Positions 1 through 11,344 are shown, counted from the stretch's first letter. The stretch: DNA of 11,935 nucleotides from an uncultured Clostridia bacterium (GCA_946637575.1 CAMPBJ010000014.1:1-11935); one strand, 5' to 3'. The notes: generated by a model not told the origin, from the sequence alone. Translations and numbers: made by a program.

Positions 1-817
1 CGAGATAGGGGATCGCCGTTTCAAAGTCCACGCCGTAGAAGTTGTGATCGACGTTTTCGATAGTTACTTTTATGCACTCCACCGTGTAATCAACCGCGAT
101 TTTCAGCGCGTCTTCAAGCGTTTTTCCCTTTGCGATAGCGCCGCAGAGCGTACTTGCGAAAATGTCGCCCGTGCCGTGGAAACTTACGGGCAGATGTTCT
201 CTGTAATACTCGAAGTACTTATTATTTACCGAATCGTATGCGTACACGCCGAGTTTACCGTTCCTTAAAGAAACTCCCGTTAAAACGGCTATTTTCGCCC
301 CTAAACCGCAAAGTTTTTGTAAAACGTCTTTAATATAGTTTTCATCGTAACCTTTTTCGACGTAGGGTATACCGAGCATAAAGGACGCTTCGGTCAGGTT
401 CGGAACAATGATATCCGCTTTTTTGCAAAGTTTTGCCATAGATATGGCAAAGTTTTCGTCAAACCCCTTGTAAAGCTTGCCGTTGTCCGCCATAACCGGA
501 TCGACTAAAATAAAGTTGGTTTTAGTCTTAAAGTCGTCGAATATATTTTCGACGAGTTTTAGTTGCTCAAAAGAACCTAAATAACCGGTGTACATCCCGT
601 CGAAACCTATATTCAGTTCTTTCCATTTATTTTCTATTGTTTCGATCTCGTCCGTTAGATCTTTAAAGGTCCAGGAAGGGAAAGCGGTGTGAGTCGCAAG
701 CACCGCTGTGGGGAGTACCGCAGTTTCTACTCCGCAAGCGGAGATAACGGGAAGTGCCACGGTAAGCGAACATTTTCCCACGCATGATATATCCTGTATC
801 GTAAGTATTCTTTTCAT
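1..817 (-). CDS. pdxY: Pyridoxamine/pyridoxal kinase, C-terminus cut by window edge
   Basis: The product is a cytoplasmic ribokinase-fold (PfkB/PdxK superfamily) vitamin B6 salvage kinase that would phosphorylate pyridoxal, pyridoxamine or pyridoxine using ATP. The 272 visible residues start MKRILTIQDISCVGKCSL, the typical opening of this family, with the vitamin-binding region SACGVETAVLPTAVLATHT at about residues 26-44. DPVMAD is at 106-111. The anion-hole/catalytic signature HGTGDIFAS lies at 214-222, with D218 the expected general base. Family members are about 280-290 residues, so only a short tail is missing beyond base 1. The ATG at 817 is preceded by AAAGGAGTAA, a strong ribosome binding site. 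It lies 12 bp after the upstream dehydrogenase gene and is probably co-transcribed with it. The family call is secure. Whether it prefers pyridoxal or pyridoxamine cannot be read from the sequence, and some HMP kinases (ThiD) are related, but the QDISCVGKCS start favours PdxY/PdxK type. Confidence 0.93.
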   Translation of the reverse strand, partial: MKRILTIQDISCVGKCSLTVALPVISACGVETAVLPTAVLATHTAFPSWTFKDLTDEIETIENKWKELNIGFDGMYTGYLGSFEQLKLVENIFDDFKTKTNFILVDPVMADNGKLYKGFDENFAISMAKLCKKADIIVPNLTEASFMLGIPYVEKGYDENYIKDVLQKLCGLGAKIAVLTGVSLRNGKLGVYAYDSVNNKYFEYYREHLPVSFHGTGDIFASTLCGAIAKGKTLEDALKIAVDYTVECIKVTIENVDHNFYGVDFETAIPYL

Positions 818-829
818 AATTTACTCCTT

Positions 830-1654
830 TTATTTCATTTCATCAAATGTTTTAAGCCCGCTGTTTTTTAAAACCGTAGCGATTATCAGCGGAGTTGATT
901 TAGGGAAGAGTTTTGAAAAAACGGACATAAGTTTCCCGTCTTTTCCGAAACATATATGATACTTTTTTCGCTCTAAACCTTTAACTATTCTGTCCGTTGC
1001 CTTCGCGAGCGGCATCATCATTTTTTTGACGAGTTTCTCATCTTCTTTATTCAAATTCATTCTGTCAACGATATCCGTCTCGATAAAGCCGGGGTAGATG
1101 CCGGAAACAAAAATCTTTTTATGATATTCGGCGCGTAAGGTTTCGGTAAATCCGCGCACGGCAAACTTTGACGCGCAGTAAAGGCTCTCTCCTGCGACCG
1201 CACACAGCCCCGCGGCGCTTGATACGTTTATTATTGCGGGGAAAGCGGACTTCTTTATGTCTGGCATAATCGTCTTTACCCCATATAAAACTGACTTTAT
1301 ATCCGTCGCGACTATCTCGTCGATCTCGTCTATCGTGCAGTTTTCGAAGGATTTAAAAGGCAACATAAAGCCGGCGTTGTTTATTAAAACGTCGGGGATA
1401 ATGCCGTTTTTATCTAAGTGATCGGAAAGGATCTTCCAGTTTTCGAACTTTGAAACGTCGAATAGTAGGTAAGAAAAGTTCGACTTTTTTTCGCCTAAAT
1501 TATCTATTGCCTTTTCGATTTTTTCTTTGTTTCTTGCAATACCGATTATTTTGCAGTCGTGCTTTTCGATAAGCGCTTTGGAAAGCGCAAAACCGATACC
1601 GCCGCTTGCGCCGGTGATTATCACCGTTTTGCCGTCCAGCCAGTTCTTTTTCAT
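830..1654 (-). CDS. Classical short-chain dehydrogenase/reductase (SDR), substrate unknown
   Basis: This 274-residue protein is a complete classical SDR with a Rossmann fold that binds NAD(H) or NADP(H). Visible motifs are the cofactor-binding TGASGGIG at residues 14-21, NNAG at 92-95, the catalytic Ser in NVSSA at 143-147, the YxxxK pair Y159/K163, and PG at 188-189. A basic residue (R41, in GIARNKEK) after the second strand suggests NADP(H) preference; this is inference. The basic, hydrophobic C-terminal stretch (about 243-265, KLFPKSTPLIIATVLKN) resembles the membrane-leaning tails of the DltE/YqjQ-like SDR group, but there is no clear transmembrane helix. I chose the ATG at 1654 over an in-frame ATG at 1681 because AAAGGTGA sits just before it and the glycine-rich motif then falls at the usual distance from the start. 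The substrate cannot be deduced. It precedes the pyridoxamine kinase by 12 bp, so the two are probably one transcript. Confidence 0.9.
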   Translation of the reverse strand: MKKNWLDGKTVIITGASGGIGFALSKALIEKHDCKIIGIARNKEKIEKAIDNLGEKKSNFSYLLFDVSKFENWKILSDHLDKNGIIPDVLINNAGFMLPFKSFENCTIDEIDEIVATDIKSVLYGVKTIMPDIKKSAFPAIINVSSAAGLCAVAGESLYCASKFAVRGFTETLRAEYHKKIFVSGIYPGFIETDIVDRMNLNKEDEKLVKKMMMPLAKATDRIVKGLERKKYHICFGKDGKLMSVFSKLFPKSTPLIIATVLKNSGLKTFDEMK

Positions 1655-1658
1655 AATT

Positions 1659-1666
1659 TCACCTTT
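1659..1666 (-). promoter_or_regulatory. Ribosome binding site deciding the SDR start
   Basis: On the minus strand AAAGGTGA ends four bases before the ATG at 1654. No comparable sequence precedes the alternative in-frame ATG at 1681. The site therefore supports the shorter, 274-residue dehydrogenase. Confidence 0.7.
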
Positions 1667-1671
1667 CAATG

Positions 1672-1700
1672 ATTTTAACACTTAAAGATAACGTAAGCAA
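1672..1700 (-). promoter_or_regulatory. Candidate sigma-A promoter for the SDR-pyridoxamine kinase unit
   Basis: Reading the minus strand, a -35-like TTGCTT (1700-1695) is followed after 17 bp by TAAAAT (1677-1672), with an extended -10 TGt (1680-1678) directly before it. Transcription would start near 1665, giving a very short leader that just contains the ribosome binding site, which is tight. A weaker alternative on the same strand is TTCAAG (1758-1753), a 17 bp spacer and TATACC (1735-1730), with a start near 1723. The choice between them is uncertain. Confidence 0.42.
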
Positions 1701-1753
1701 GGTTTTTAAGATAATTTTTATTTTCATAGGGTATAAATTTTATTATTAGCCGC

Positions 1754-1782
1754 TTGAATAATAAACTAAATTATGTTACAAT
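1754..1782 (+). promoter_or_regulatory. Candidate sigma-A promoter for pcrA-ligA
   Basis: TTGAAT (1754-1759) is followed after exactly 17 bp by TACAAT (1777-1782), with an extended -10 TGt at 1774-1776. The predicted transcription start is near 1789. The upstream-most in-frame ATG of the helicase (1773) falls inside this promoter, so if the promoter is real that ATG cannot be the start and the ATG at 1803 must be used. Confidence 0.6.
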
Positions 1783-1802
1783 ATTTTAAGTTACGGAACA
1801 AT

Positions 1803-6024
<4,222 letters not shown>

Positions 6025-6055
6025 ATATTCTATAAAGTCGCAGGAGAAACGGACT

Positions 6056-6925
6056 ATGTACTCAATGACGGGATACGGAAAAGCGGAATACGAAAACGGC
6101 GGGATCGAACTTTCGGTCGAATTAAAGTCGGTAAACAACCGCGTTTTCGATTTCAACTTAAAATCGCCGAGAGCGTTTATCGCTTTAGAAGACGCGATCA
6201 GAAAGACCGTTATGCAGTACATATCGCGCGGAAGGATCGATCTATTTATCAACTTTTCGGACAGAAGGGAAAATGAAAACGCGCTAACTCTCGACGAAAA
6301 CAGGGCATTAGCCTATTTTAACTCCGCAAAAATCCTTGCGGAGAAGACCGGGCTTAAAAACGACTGCACGGTTACGTTTCTTCTAAAATGCCCCGACGTT
6401 TTGACCGACGATAACAGTCTTGACACCGAAGAACTTAAAGACGCGCTTATTAGCACCGTCAAAAACGCGTGTGAAAACTTTAACGAGATGAGAAGGATCG
6501 AGGGCGAAAAACTCTGTAACGATATGCTTTATCGCATGGATACGATAGAGAGTATCGTAAATAAAATTAAAGAAAGAGCGCCTTTCGTTGCGGAAGAATA
6601 CAGGGAAAAACTTAAAAACCGCATAACCGAAGTGTTAAAAGACGTCAATTTCGACGAAACGAGGCTATTAAACGAAGTGGCGTGTTATACGGACAAAGTA
6701 AATATAGACGAAGAGATCACAAGGCTCTTTTCTCATGTTTCGCAGTTTAAGTCGATATTGAAAACCAAAGGCTCGGGCAAAAAACTGGACTTTTTGATGC
6801 AGGAATTCAACAGAGAGGCGAACACGATTTGTTCTAAGTCCAACGACTTAAAGGTTACCGGCTTTGGCTTAGAACTTAAAAACGAGATCGAAAAAGTAAG
6901 AGAACAGGTGCAGAATTTAGAGTAA
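6056..6925 (+). CDS. yicC: YicC/YloC family endoribonuclease
   Basis: This 289-residue protein belongs to the YicC family (B. subtilis YloC), cytoplasmic proteins reported to act as endoribonucleases in RNA turnover. Seen directly are the N-terminal family signature MTGYG at 4-8, SVNNR at 25-29 and GRIDL at 59-63. The C-terminal DUF1732-type region includes YTDKVNIDEEITRL (211-224) and KLDFLMQEFNREANTICSK (243-261), which are the family's most conserved and acidic stretches. A charged, probably coiled region lies around 150-200. Length is typical (about 290). AGGAG at 6042-6046, nine bases before the ATG, supports the start. Its stop overlaps the gmk start by one base (TAATG). In Bacillus, remA usually separates yicC from gmk; here it is absent. 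Family assignment is firm; the physiological RNA targets in this organism are unknown. Confidence 0.93.
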   Translation: MYSMTGYGKAEYENGGIELSVELKSVNNRVFDFNLKSPRAFIALEDAIRKTVMQYISRGRIDLFINFSDRRENENALTLDENRALAYFNSAKILAEKTGLKNDCTVTFLLKCPDVLTDDNSLDTEELKDALISTVKNACENFNEMRRIEGEKLCNDMLYRMDTIESIVNKIKERAPFVAEEYREKLKNRITEVLKDVNFDETRLLNEVACYTDKVNIDEEITRLFSHVSQFKSILKTKGSGKKLDFLMQEFNREANTICSKSNDLKVTGFGLELKNEIEKVREQVQNLE

Positions 6926-7482
6926 TGAGGAACATACTTTTCGTTATATCCGGGCCGTCGGGCGTCGGTAAGGGCACGATAGCGAAACTTTTAACCGAAA
7001 GAAACAAAAACGTTGCGTTGAGTGTTTCATGCACCACGAGAAAACCGCGCGAAAATGAGATCGACGGAGTTCATTATTTTTTTATAAGTCGCGAAGATTT
7101 TAAAGAAAAGATAGAAAAAGACGGGTTTTTGGAATATTCGGAACACTTCGGCAACTTTTACGGAACGCCGAAAGAGTTCGTCGAAAACAAGCTTTTAACA
7201 AACGACGTTTTGTTAGAAATCGACGTTAACGGCGGAATTGCGGTAAAAGAAAAGTTCGAAAAAGCGATTCTTATTTTTATACTGCCGCCGTCGATCGAGG
7301 AACTTAAAAACCGTCTTAAATCGAGACACTCGGAAACTGACGAGCAGATAGCGATAAGGATAGACAGGTTAAAGTACGAACTTGAAAAAGAAAAATTCTA
7401 CGACTATTCGGTGGTAAACGACGACTTAAATACCGCCGTTTCGGAAGTAGAAGAGATAATTGAAAAAGAAAAAAATAAATAG
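6925..7482 (+). CDS. gmk: Guanylate kinase
   Basis: Gmk converts GMP and ATP to GDP and ADP, an essential step towards GTP and dGTP. The 185-residue product carries the P-loop GPSGVGKGT at 10-18 with K16. The GMP-binding segment SVSCTTRKPRENEIDGVHYFF spans 33-53, with R39, R42 and Y51 in the expected places, followed by EYSEHFGNFYGTP at 70-82. LLEIDVNGG is at 97-104, where most family members read DVQGA. The lid-like segment LKSRHSETDEQIAIRI is at 131-146. Length is slightly short of the usual 200-210, with a lysine/glutamate-rich tail. The start shares one base with the yicC stop and has no strong ribosome binding site of its own (AGGTG lies too far upstream), so translation is likely coupled to yicC. 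Confidence 0.96.
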   Translation: MRNILFVISGPSGVGKGTIAKLLTERNKNVALSVSCTTRKPRENEIDGVHYFFISREDFKEKIEKDGFLEYSEHFGNFYGTPKEFVENKLLTNDVLLEIDVNGGIAVKEKFEKAILIFILPPSIEELKNRLKSRHSETDEQIAIRIDRLKYELEKEKFYDYSVVNDDLNTAVSEVEEIIEKEKNK

Positions 7483-7495
7483 ATCGATACAAAAA

Positions 7496-7500
7496 AGGAG
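7496..7500 (+). promoter_or_regulatory. Ribosome binding site deciding the rpoZ start
   Basis: AGGAG lies seven bases before the ATG at 7508. An in-frame ATG upstream at 7460 overlaps the end of gmk, encodes an unlikely lysine-rich extension and has no such site. This fixes rpoZ at 67 residues. Confidence 0.75.
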
Positions 7501-7507
7501 AAATTGT

Positions 7508-7711
7508 ATGATACATAAACCGCCTATTGACGAATTAGCAGAAAAAATCGGATCGAAATACGCGCTTTGCGTAGTTGCAAGCAAGCGCGCAAGACAGCTT
7601 ATGGAACAAGCGCAGAACCAGGGGATCACGGACTTCCCGGATAACGAAAAACCGTTATCGATTGCGGCGCAGGAAATTTACGACGGCAAACTCGTCGCTA
7701 CCAACGACTGA
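7508..7711 (+). CDS. rpoZ: DNA-directed RNA polymerase omega subunit
   Basis: Omega is the small RNA polymerase subunit that chaperones the beta-prime chain during core assembly. The 67-residue product matches the family in size and in its core: PPIDELAEKIGSKYAL (5-20), the conserved helix VVASKRARQL (22-31), and the C-terminal segment KPLSIAAQEIYDGKL (48-62), equivalent to the usual kpvt.Al.Ei..gki pattern. The start at 7508 follows a clear AGGAG. It sits 25 bp after gmk, its normal neighbour in Bacillota. It is followed by an intrinsic terminator, so it appears to be the last gene of the yicC-gmk-rpoZ transcript, or the point where that transcript is attenuated. Confidence 0.93.
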   Translation: MIHKPPIDELAEKIGSKYALCVVASKRARQLMEQAQNQGITDFPDNEKPLSIAAQEIYDGKLVATND

Positions 7712-7718
7712 TTTTTTT

Positions 7719-7752
7719 GTGCTCATCGCTTTTTCGGTGAGCACCGTTTTTT
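7719..7752 (+). terminator. Intrinsic (Rho-independent) terminator between rpoZ and priA
   Basis: GTGCTCATCG (7719-7728) pairs with CGGTGAGCAC (7735-7744) in a 10 bp stem with one T.G wobble and a six-base CTTTTT loop. After two bases, six consecutive T residues follow (7747-7752). The layout is that of a plus-strand terminator; the minus strand lacks the matching U-tract. It starts eight bases after the rpoZ stop and ends three bases before the priA ATG. Its 3' arm holds GGTGAG (7736-7741), the only Shine-Dalgarno-like sequence near priA. Confidence 0.82.
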
Positions 7753-7755
7753 ATA

Positions 7756-9954
7756 ATGTACGCCCAAGTTATAGTTGACTTATTAAATTCCGAAACGGAT
7801 AAAATATTCGATTATAAAATCACTCTACCCGACGTTTCTATAGGAAGTCGGGTAGTTGTTCCGTTCGGAAATAAAAACATAGAGGGCGTTGTTATAGGTA
7901 TAAAGGAAACGTCTGACTTCGACGAAACGAAAATCAAGGGAATAAGCGGCGTTTTAGACGGTATGCCCGTCATGACGAAAGAAACCCTTGCGCTGTCAAC
8001 TTTCATTACCGAATCCTGTTTCGTTACGAGGGCGAGCGCGTTAAGGCTCTTTTTACCTTCCGAAATGAGAAAGGGAAAGGTAAGAGAGCAGTACAAAAAA
8101 TTCGTTACGATAAACCCGGATATCGACTATAAAAGCGCGATAGACTCTTTAAGTAAAAACGCCGTAAAGCAGCGCGAGTTTTTAGAAAGCCTTTCCGCTT
8201 CCGTAAAGGCGGGCTACACCGAAAGCGTTTCAAGGTTCGGCGCGACGGCAGTTAAAGGCGCGGTTATAAAAGGGTTTGCGATCCTTATCGAAGAGAAGAT
8301 ATTAAGATCGCCTTACAGCAACGTTTCGGGTGAAAAAAAGAACGTTTCTTTGACTTTGGATCAGCAAAACGCGGTAAATACCATAGTAAACACCGAAAAA
8401 CAAACGACTCTTATTTTCGGCGTTACCGGTAGCGGTAAGACCGAAGTTTACTTAAACCTTATCGAAAAAGTCATAAAGGAAGGGAAGACTGCGATAATGC
8501 TCGTTCCCGAGATATCCTTAACCCCGCAGATGTTAAAGCAACTCCGCGCAAGGTTCGGAGAACTCGCGGCGATCCTTCATAGCGGGCTTTCCGCGGGAGA
8601 ACGGTTCGACGAGTGGTGGAGGCTTCGCAGCGGCGAGGCAAGAATTGCGATCGGCGCAAGGAGTGCGGTTTTTGCTCCGCTTTCGGATTTAGGGCTTATA
8701 ATAATCGACGAAGAGCACGACGGAAGTTATCAGAGCGAATCTTCGCCGAGATACAATACGGTGGAAGTCGCAAAATTCAGGGCAGAGTATTCAAAAGCAA
8801 AACTCGTTTTAGGCAGCGCGACGCCGTCGTTAGAGAGTTTTTTGTGCGCGGAAAGACATGAGTACGAACTTGTGGAACTTCCCGAAAGAATAAATAAAAA
8901 GCCGCTTCCCGTAGTCGATATCGTCGATATGCGAAAGGAGATCAGGCGCGGCAACAACACGCCGTTTTCTTCTCTTTTAAAAGACGAACTGAAACGTTGT
9001 TTGGATAGCGGGAATCAGGCGATATTATTCTTAAACCAAAGGGGATACTCTAAATCCGTAATATGCGCGGAGTGCGGCCACGTGATTAAGTGCGGTAACT
9101 GCGACGTGTCGCTTACCTACCACAAAGAAGACGACGCGCTTTTGTGCCACTATTGCGGTGCTAAGTATAAAATGGTGGACTCCTGTCCCGAGTGTGGAAG
9201 TAAGTTTATCCGTTACGGCGGCGTGGGAACGGAAAAAGTGTGCGAAGAACTTTCAAAACTTTTTCCTTTCGTTCCGATATCGCGTATGGATCGGGATACT
9301 ACGCAGAATAAAGACACGCATTTTAAGATTTTGGAAGCCTTTTCAAAAAAAGAAAGCAGAATACTTGTCGGAACTCAGATGATCGCAAAGGGGCACGACT
9401 TTCCGTCCGTAACCCTCGTCGGTATCTTGGACGCGGACGCAAGCCTTCACTTTTCGGATTTTAGAAGTTCAGAAAGGACGTTCGAACTTTTAACGCAGGT
9501 CGCAGGCAGAAGCGGAAGGGCGGAAGAGGCGGGAAAAGTCGTTTTGCAGACTTATTCGCCGGACGATCCGGTTCTGTCTCTTGCTTTCCGTTACGACTAC
9601 AAAGGCTTTTACGAGCGTGAGATATCTTTACGCGCCGCAACGGGTTTTCCTCCGTTTACGAAGATCGTAAGAGTCGTTATATCCGATAATAACGAGCAGA
9701 CCGCGATAGAAGTAACGAAGGCGATATACGGGGAACTTAAAGATGTTTACGAGCGAAATAAAGGCGAGTTCAGGTTCTTCGGGGCGTTGAAAGCGCCGAT
9801 AAAAAAACTTTTGGGCAAGTTTAGGTACGAAGTGCTTATGCGTTTGACTCCAGAAAGGGAAGATATAATAAAAACGGTGTTTTACACCGCGAATAAATAC
9901 AACAACAAAAAGACTTCGGTTTATCTTGAGATAAACCCGAACAACTTAAATTAA
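7756..9954 (+). CDS. priA: Primosomal replication-restart helicase PriA
   Basis: PriA recognises stalled or repaired replication forks and reloads the replisome; it is a 3'-to-5' superfamily 2 helicase. The 732-residue product begins MYAQVIVDLLNSETDKIFDY, matching the family's DNA-binding N-terminus, so the ATG at 7756 is the likely start. Walker A GVTGSGKTE is at 222-230, PEISLTPQM at 251-259 and the DEEH box at 318-321. GSATPSLES is at 353-361 and FLNQRGYS at 425-432. Eight cysteines (437, 440, 446, 449, 464, 467, 477, 480) form the two zinc sites. The later helicase motifs are GTQMIAKGHDFP (539-550) and QVAGRSGRAE (581-590). Length is typical. There is no Shine-Dalgarno sequence at normal spacing: the terminator's T-run ends three bases before the ATG. 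coaBC, which often precedes priA in Bacillota, is missing. Confidence 0.96.
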   Translation: MYAQVIVDLLNSETDKIFDYKITLPDVSIGSRVVVPFGNKNIEGVVIGIKETSDFDETKIKGISGVLDGMPVMTKETLALSTFITESCFVTRASALRLFLPSEMRKGKVREQYKKFVTINPDIDYKSAIDSLSKNAVKQREFLESLSASVKAGYTESVSRFGATAVKGAVIKGFAILIEEKILRSPYSNVSGEKKNVSLTLDQQNAVNTIVNTEKQTTLIFGVTGSGKTEVYLNLIEKVIKEGKTAIMLVPEISLTPQMLKQLRARFGELAAILHSGLSAGERFDEWWRLRSGEARIAIGARSAVFAPLSDLGLIIIDEEHDGSYQSESSPRYNTVEVAKFRAEYSKAKLVLGSATPSLESFLCAERHEYELVELPERINKKPLPVVDIVDMRKEIRRGNNTPFSSLLKDELKRCLDSGNQAILFLNQRGYSKSVICAECGHVIKCGNCDVSLTYHKEDDALLCHYCGAKYKMVDSCPECGSKFIRYGGVGTEKVCEELSKLFPFVPISRMDRDTTQNKDTHFKILEAFSKKESRILVGTQMIAKGHDFPSVTLVGILDADASLHFSDFRSSERTFELLTQVAGRSGRAEEAGKVVLQTYSPDDPVLSLAFRYDYKGFYEREISLRAATGFPPFTKIVRVVISDNNEQTAIEVTKAIYGELKDVYERNKGEFRFFGALKAPIKKLLGKFRYEVLMRLTPEREDIIKTVFYTANKYNNKKTSVYLEINPNNLN

Positions 9955-9962
9955 GGTGAAAA

Positions 9963-10418
9963 ATGGCGATCAGAAACATTGTGCAGATAGGCGACGATAC
10001 TTTAAGGAAAAAATCATTTCCTGTTACAGACTTCGGTAAAAAGACGCAGGATCTTTTAGACGATATGAAGGAAACACTCGAAAAAGCGGACGGAGCGGGG
10101 CTTGCCGCTCCGCAAGTCGGCGTTTTAAGACGCATTTTTATCGTGAGCGCGGAAGGGAAATATTACGAGTGCATAAACCCGGAGTTTATATATAAAAAAG
10201 GTAAGCAAATAGGGGCGGAAGGCTGCCTTTCGGTCAAGGGAAAGTACGGCGTCGTCGCCCGTCCCGAAAAAATCAAGTTAAAGGCGTTCGATAGATTCGG
10301 AAAACCGTTCACGGTAGAGGCGGAGGGCTTTTTAGCACGTGCGTTTTGCCACGAATACGACCATTTAGACGGCATTTTATACGTCGATATTGCGGATTCC
10401 GTCGAAGACGATAGGTAA
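9963..10418 (+). CDS. def: Peptide deformylase (type I)
   Basis: Def removes the N-formyl group from nascent proteins, using a bound metal ion (usually Fe2+). All three signatures are present in the 151-residue product: motif 1 GAGLAAPQVG at 44-53, motif 2 EGCLS at 86-90 with metal ligand C88, and motif 3 HEYDH at 130-134 with metal ligands H130 and H134 and catalytic E131. The length fits the short Clostridia-type enzymes. AAGGTGA lies immediately before the ATG and overlaps the priA stop, so the two genes are only 8 bp apart. It is paired with fmt, which adds the formyl group to initiator Met-tRNA that Def later removes; this is a near-universal gene pair. Confidence 0.96.
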   Translation: MAIRNIVQIGDDTLRKKSFPVTDFGKKTQDLLDDMKETLEKADGAGLAAPQVGVLRRIFIVSAEGKYYECINPEFIYKKGKQIGAEGCLSVKGKYGVVARPEKIKLKAFDRFGKPFTVEAEGFLARAFCHEYDHLDGILYVDIADSVEDDR

Positions 10419-10420
10419 GA
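10413..10420 (+). promoter_or_regulatory. Ribosome binding site supporting a TTG start for fmt
   Basis: AGGTAAGA overlaps the def stop codon and lies at normal spacing (seven bases from GGT) before the TTG at 10424. The next ATG in frame, 10439, would remove the first beta strand of the enzyme. Confidence 0.65.
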
Positions 10421-10423
10421 AAA

Positions 10424-11344
10424 TTGAGAATAGTTTACATGGGAACGCCGGAGTTTGCCGTAGTACCCTTAAAAAACTTAATAGAAAACGGCTTTGACGT
10501 CGTTGCGGTGGTAACTAACAAGGATAAACCCGTGGGGAGAAAACAGATTCTGACTCCGCCGCCGGTCAAGGTTTACGCCGAAAGCAAAGGCATAAAAGTT
10601 TTACAGTACTCAAAGATCCGCGCGGAAGGATTAAACGACTTGCTTTCGATAAAACCCGACGTTATAGTTACCTGCGCTTTCGGACAGATACTTTCGCAAG
10701 AGATAATCGACGTCCCAAAACTCGGCGTGTATAATATCCATGCTTCGCTACTTCCGAAGTACCGCGGCGCATCGCCCATATCGTTCGCGATTTTAAACGG
10801 CGAAAAGGAAACCGGCGTTACGATAATGAAGACTGACGTCGGGATAGACACGGGCGATATTCTTTTAAGCGATAAAATAAAGATAGAAGACGAAGACAAT
10901 TTGGGATCACTTTCCGAAAAACTCTCCGCTCTCGGCGGAAAACTTATCCTTTCAGCTTTAAAAATAATTGAAACGGGGGACTTTGCCCTTACAAAACAGG
11001 ACGAAAGTCTTGCGTCCTACACGAAAATGATAAAAAAGGAAGACGCGCTTATCGACTTTGGTGGCAGCGCGGAGAATATCGTCAACAAGATCCGTGCGTT
11101 CGACCCTTCGCCCGTGGCTTATACTCTGTTAAACGGCGAACCGTTTAAGATCTACTGTGCAAAAGCCGTGGATCAAAGCGGAAACGCAGGGGAAGTTTTA
11201 GATAGCGACGGCAAACTTATCGTCGCTTGCGGAAGCGGTGCGATCCTGCTTATAAAAGTGCAGAAAGCGGGCGGAAAACCTATGCTTATTTCGGACTTTT
11301 TGCGCGGTAACAGAATAGAAAAAGGCTTTATGTTCGGCGTATGA
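10424..11344 (+). CDS. fmt: Methionyl-tRNA formyltransferase
   Basis: Fmt transfers a formyl group from 10-formyltetrahydrofolate to initiator Met-tRNA. The 306-residue product shows the N-terminal catalytic domain with MRIVYMGTPEFAV (1-13), the tRNA-contacting loop region KDKPVGRKQILTPPPVK (33-49), NIHASLLPKYRGASP (104-118) and DVGIDTGDIL (138-147). N104, H106 and D142 correspond to the catalytic Asn, His and Asp of the E. coli enzyme. The C-terminal OB-like domain follows (about 205-306). The start codon is TTG. The family's conserved opening MRIVFMGTPEFA places it there, and a downstream ATG at codon 6 would truncate the Rossmann strand. The TTG lies five bases after the def stop, and the gene's own stop overlaps the rsmB start as ATGA. 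Confidence 0.95.
   Translation: MRIVYMGTPEFAVVPLKNLIENGFDVVAVVTNKDKPVGRKQILTPPPVKVYAESKGIKVLQYSKIRAEGLNDLLSIKPDVIVTCAFGQILSQEIIDVPKLGVYNIHASLLPKYRGASPISFAILNGEKETGVTIMKTDVGIDTGDILLSDKIKIEDEDNLGSLSEKLSALGGKLILSALKIIETGDFALTKQDESLASYTKMIKKEDALIDFGGSAENIVNKIRAFDPSPVAYTLLNGEPFKIYCAKAVDQSGNAGEVLDSDGKLIVACGSGAILLIKVQKAGGKPMLISDFLRGNRIEKGFMFGV

Noticed and set aside
44..268. 74-codon plus-strand frame near the left edge
   Set aside because: It is antisense to the pyridoxamine kinase, whose frame is intact and conserved through this stretch.
1682..1714. Near-repeat TTAAAGATAA (1682-1691) and TTTAAGATAA (1705-1714) in the divergent region, possible operator
   Set aside because: The two copies are short, imperfect and AT-rich in an AT-rich spacer. 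They could be a regulator site, but chance is as good an explanation.
7460..7488. TTGAAA at 7460-7465 as a promoter for rpoZ alone
   Set aside because: No acceptable -10 box lies 16-18 bp downstream; the nearest candidate, GATACA, is at 20 bp.
7460..7507. Upstream extension of rpoZ to the ATG at 7460
   Set aside because: It overlaps gmk, adds a lysine-rich tail unlike any omega subunit, and lacks a ribosome binding site, whereas the ATG at 7508 has AGGAG.
7752..7757. A perfect TATAAT overlapping the priA ATG
   Set aside because: It arises from the terminator T-run joined to the start codon. The bases 16-18 bp upstream (GCTTTTTC) do not resemble a -35 box, no TGn precedes it, and it would start RNA inside the priA coding sequence with no early alternative start codon.
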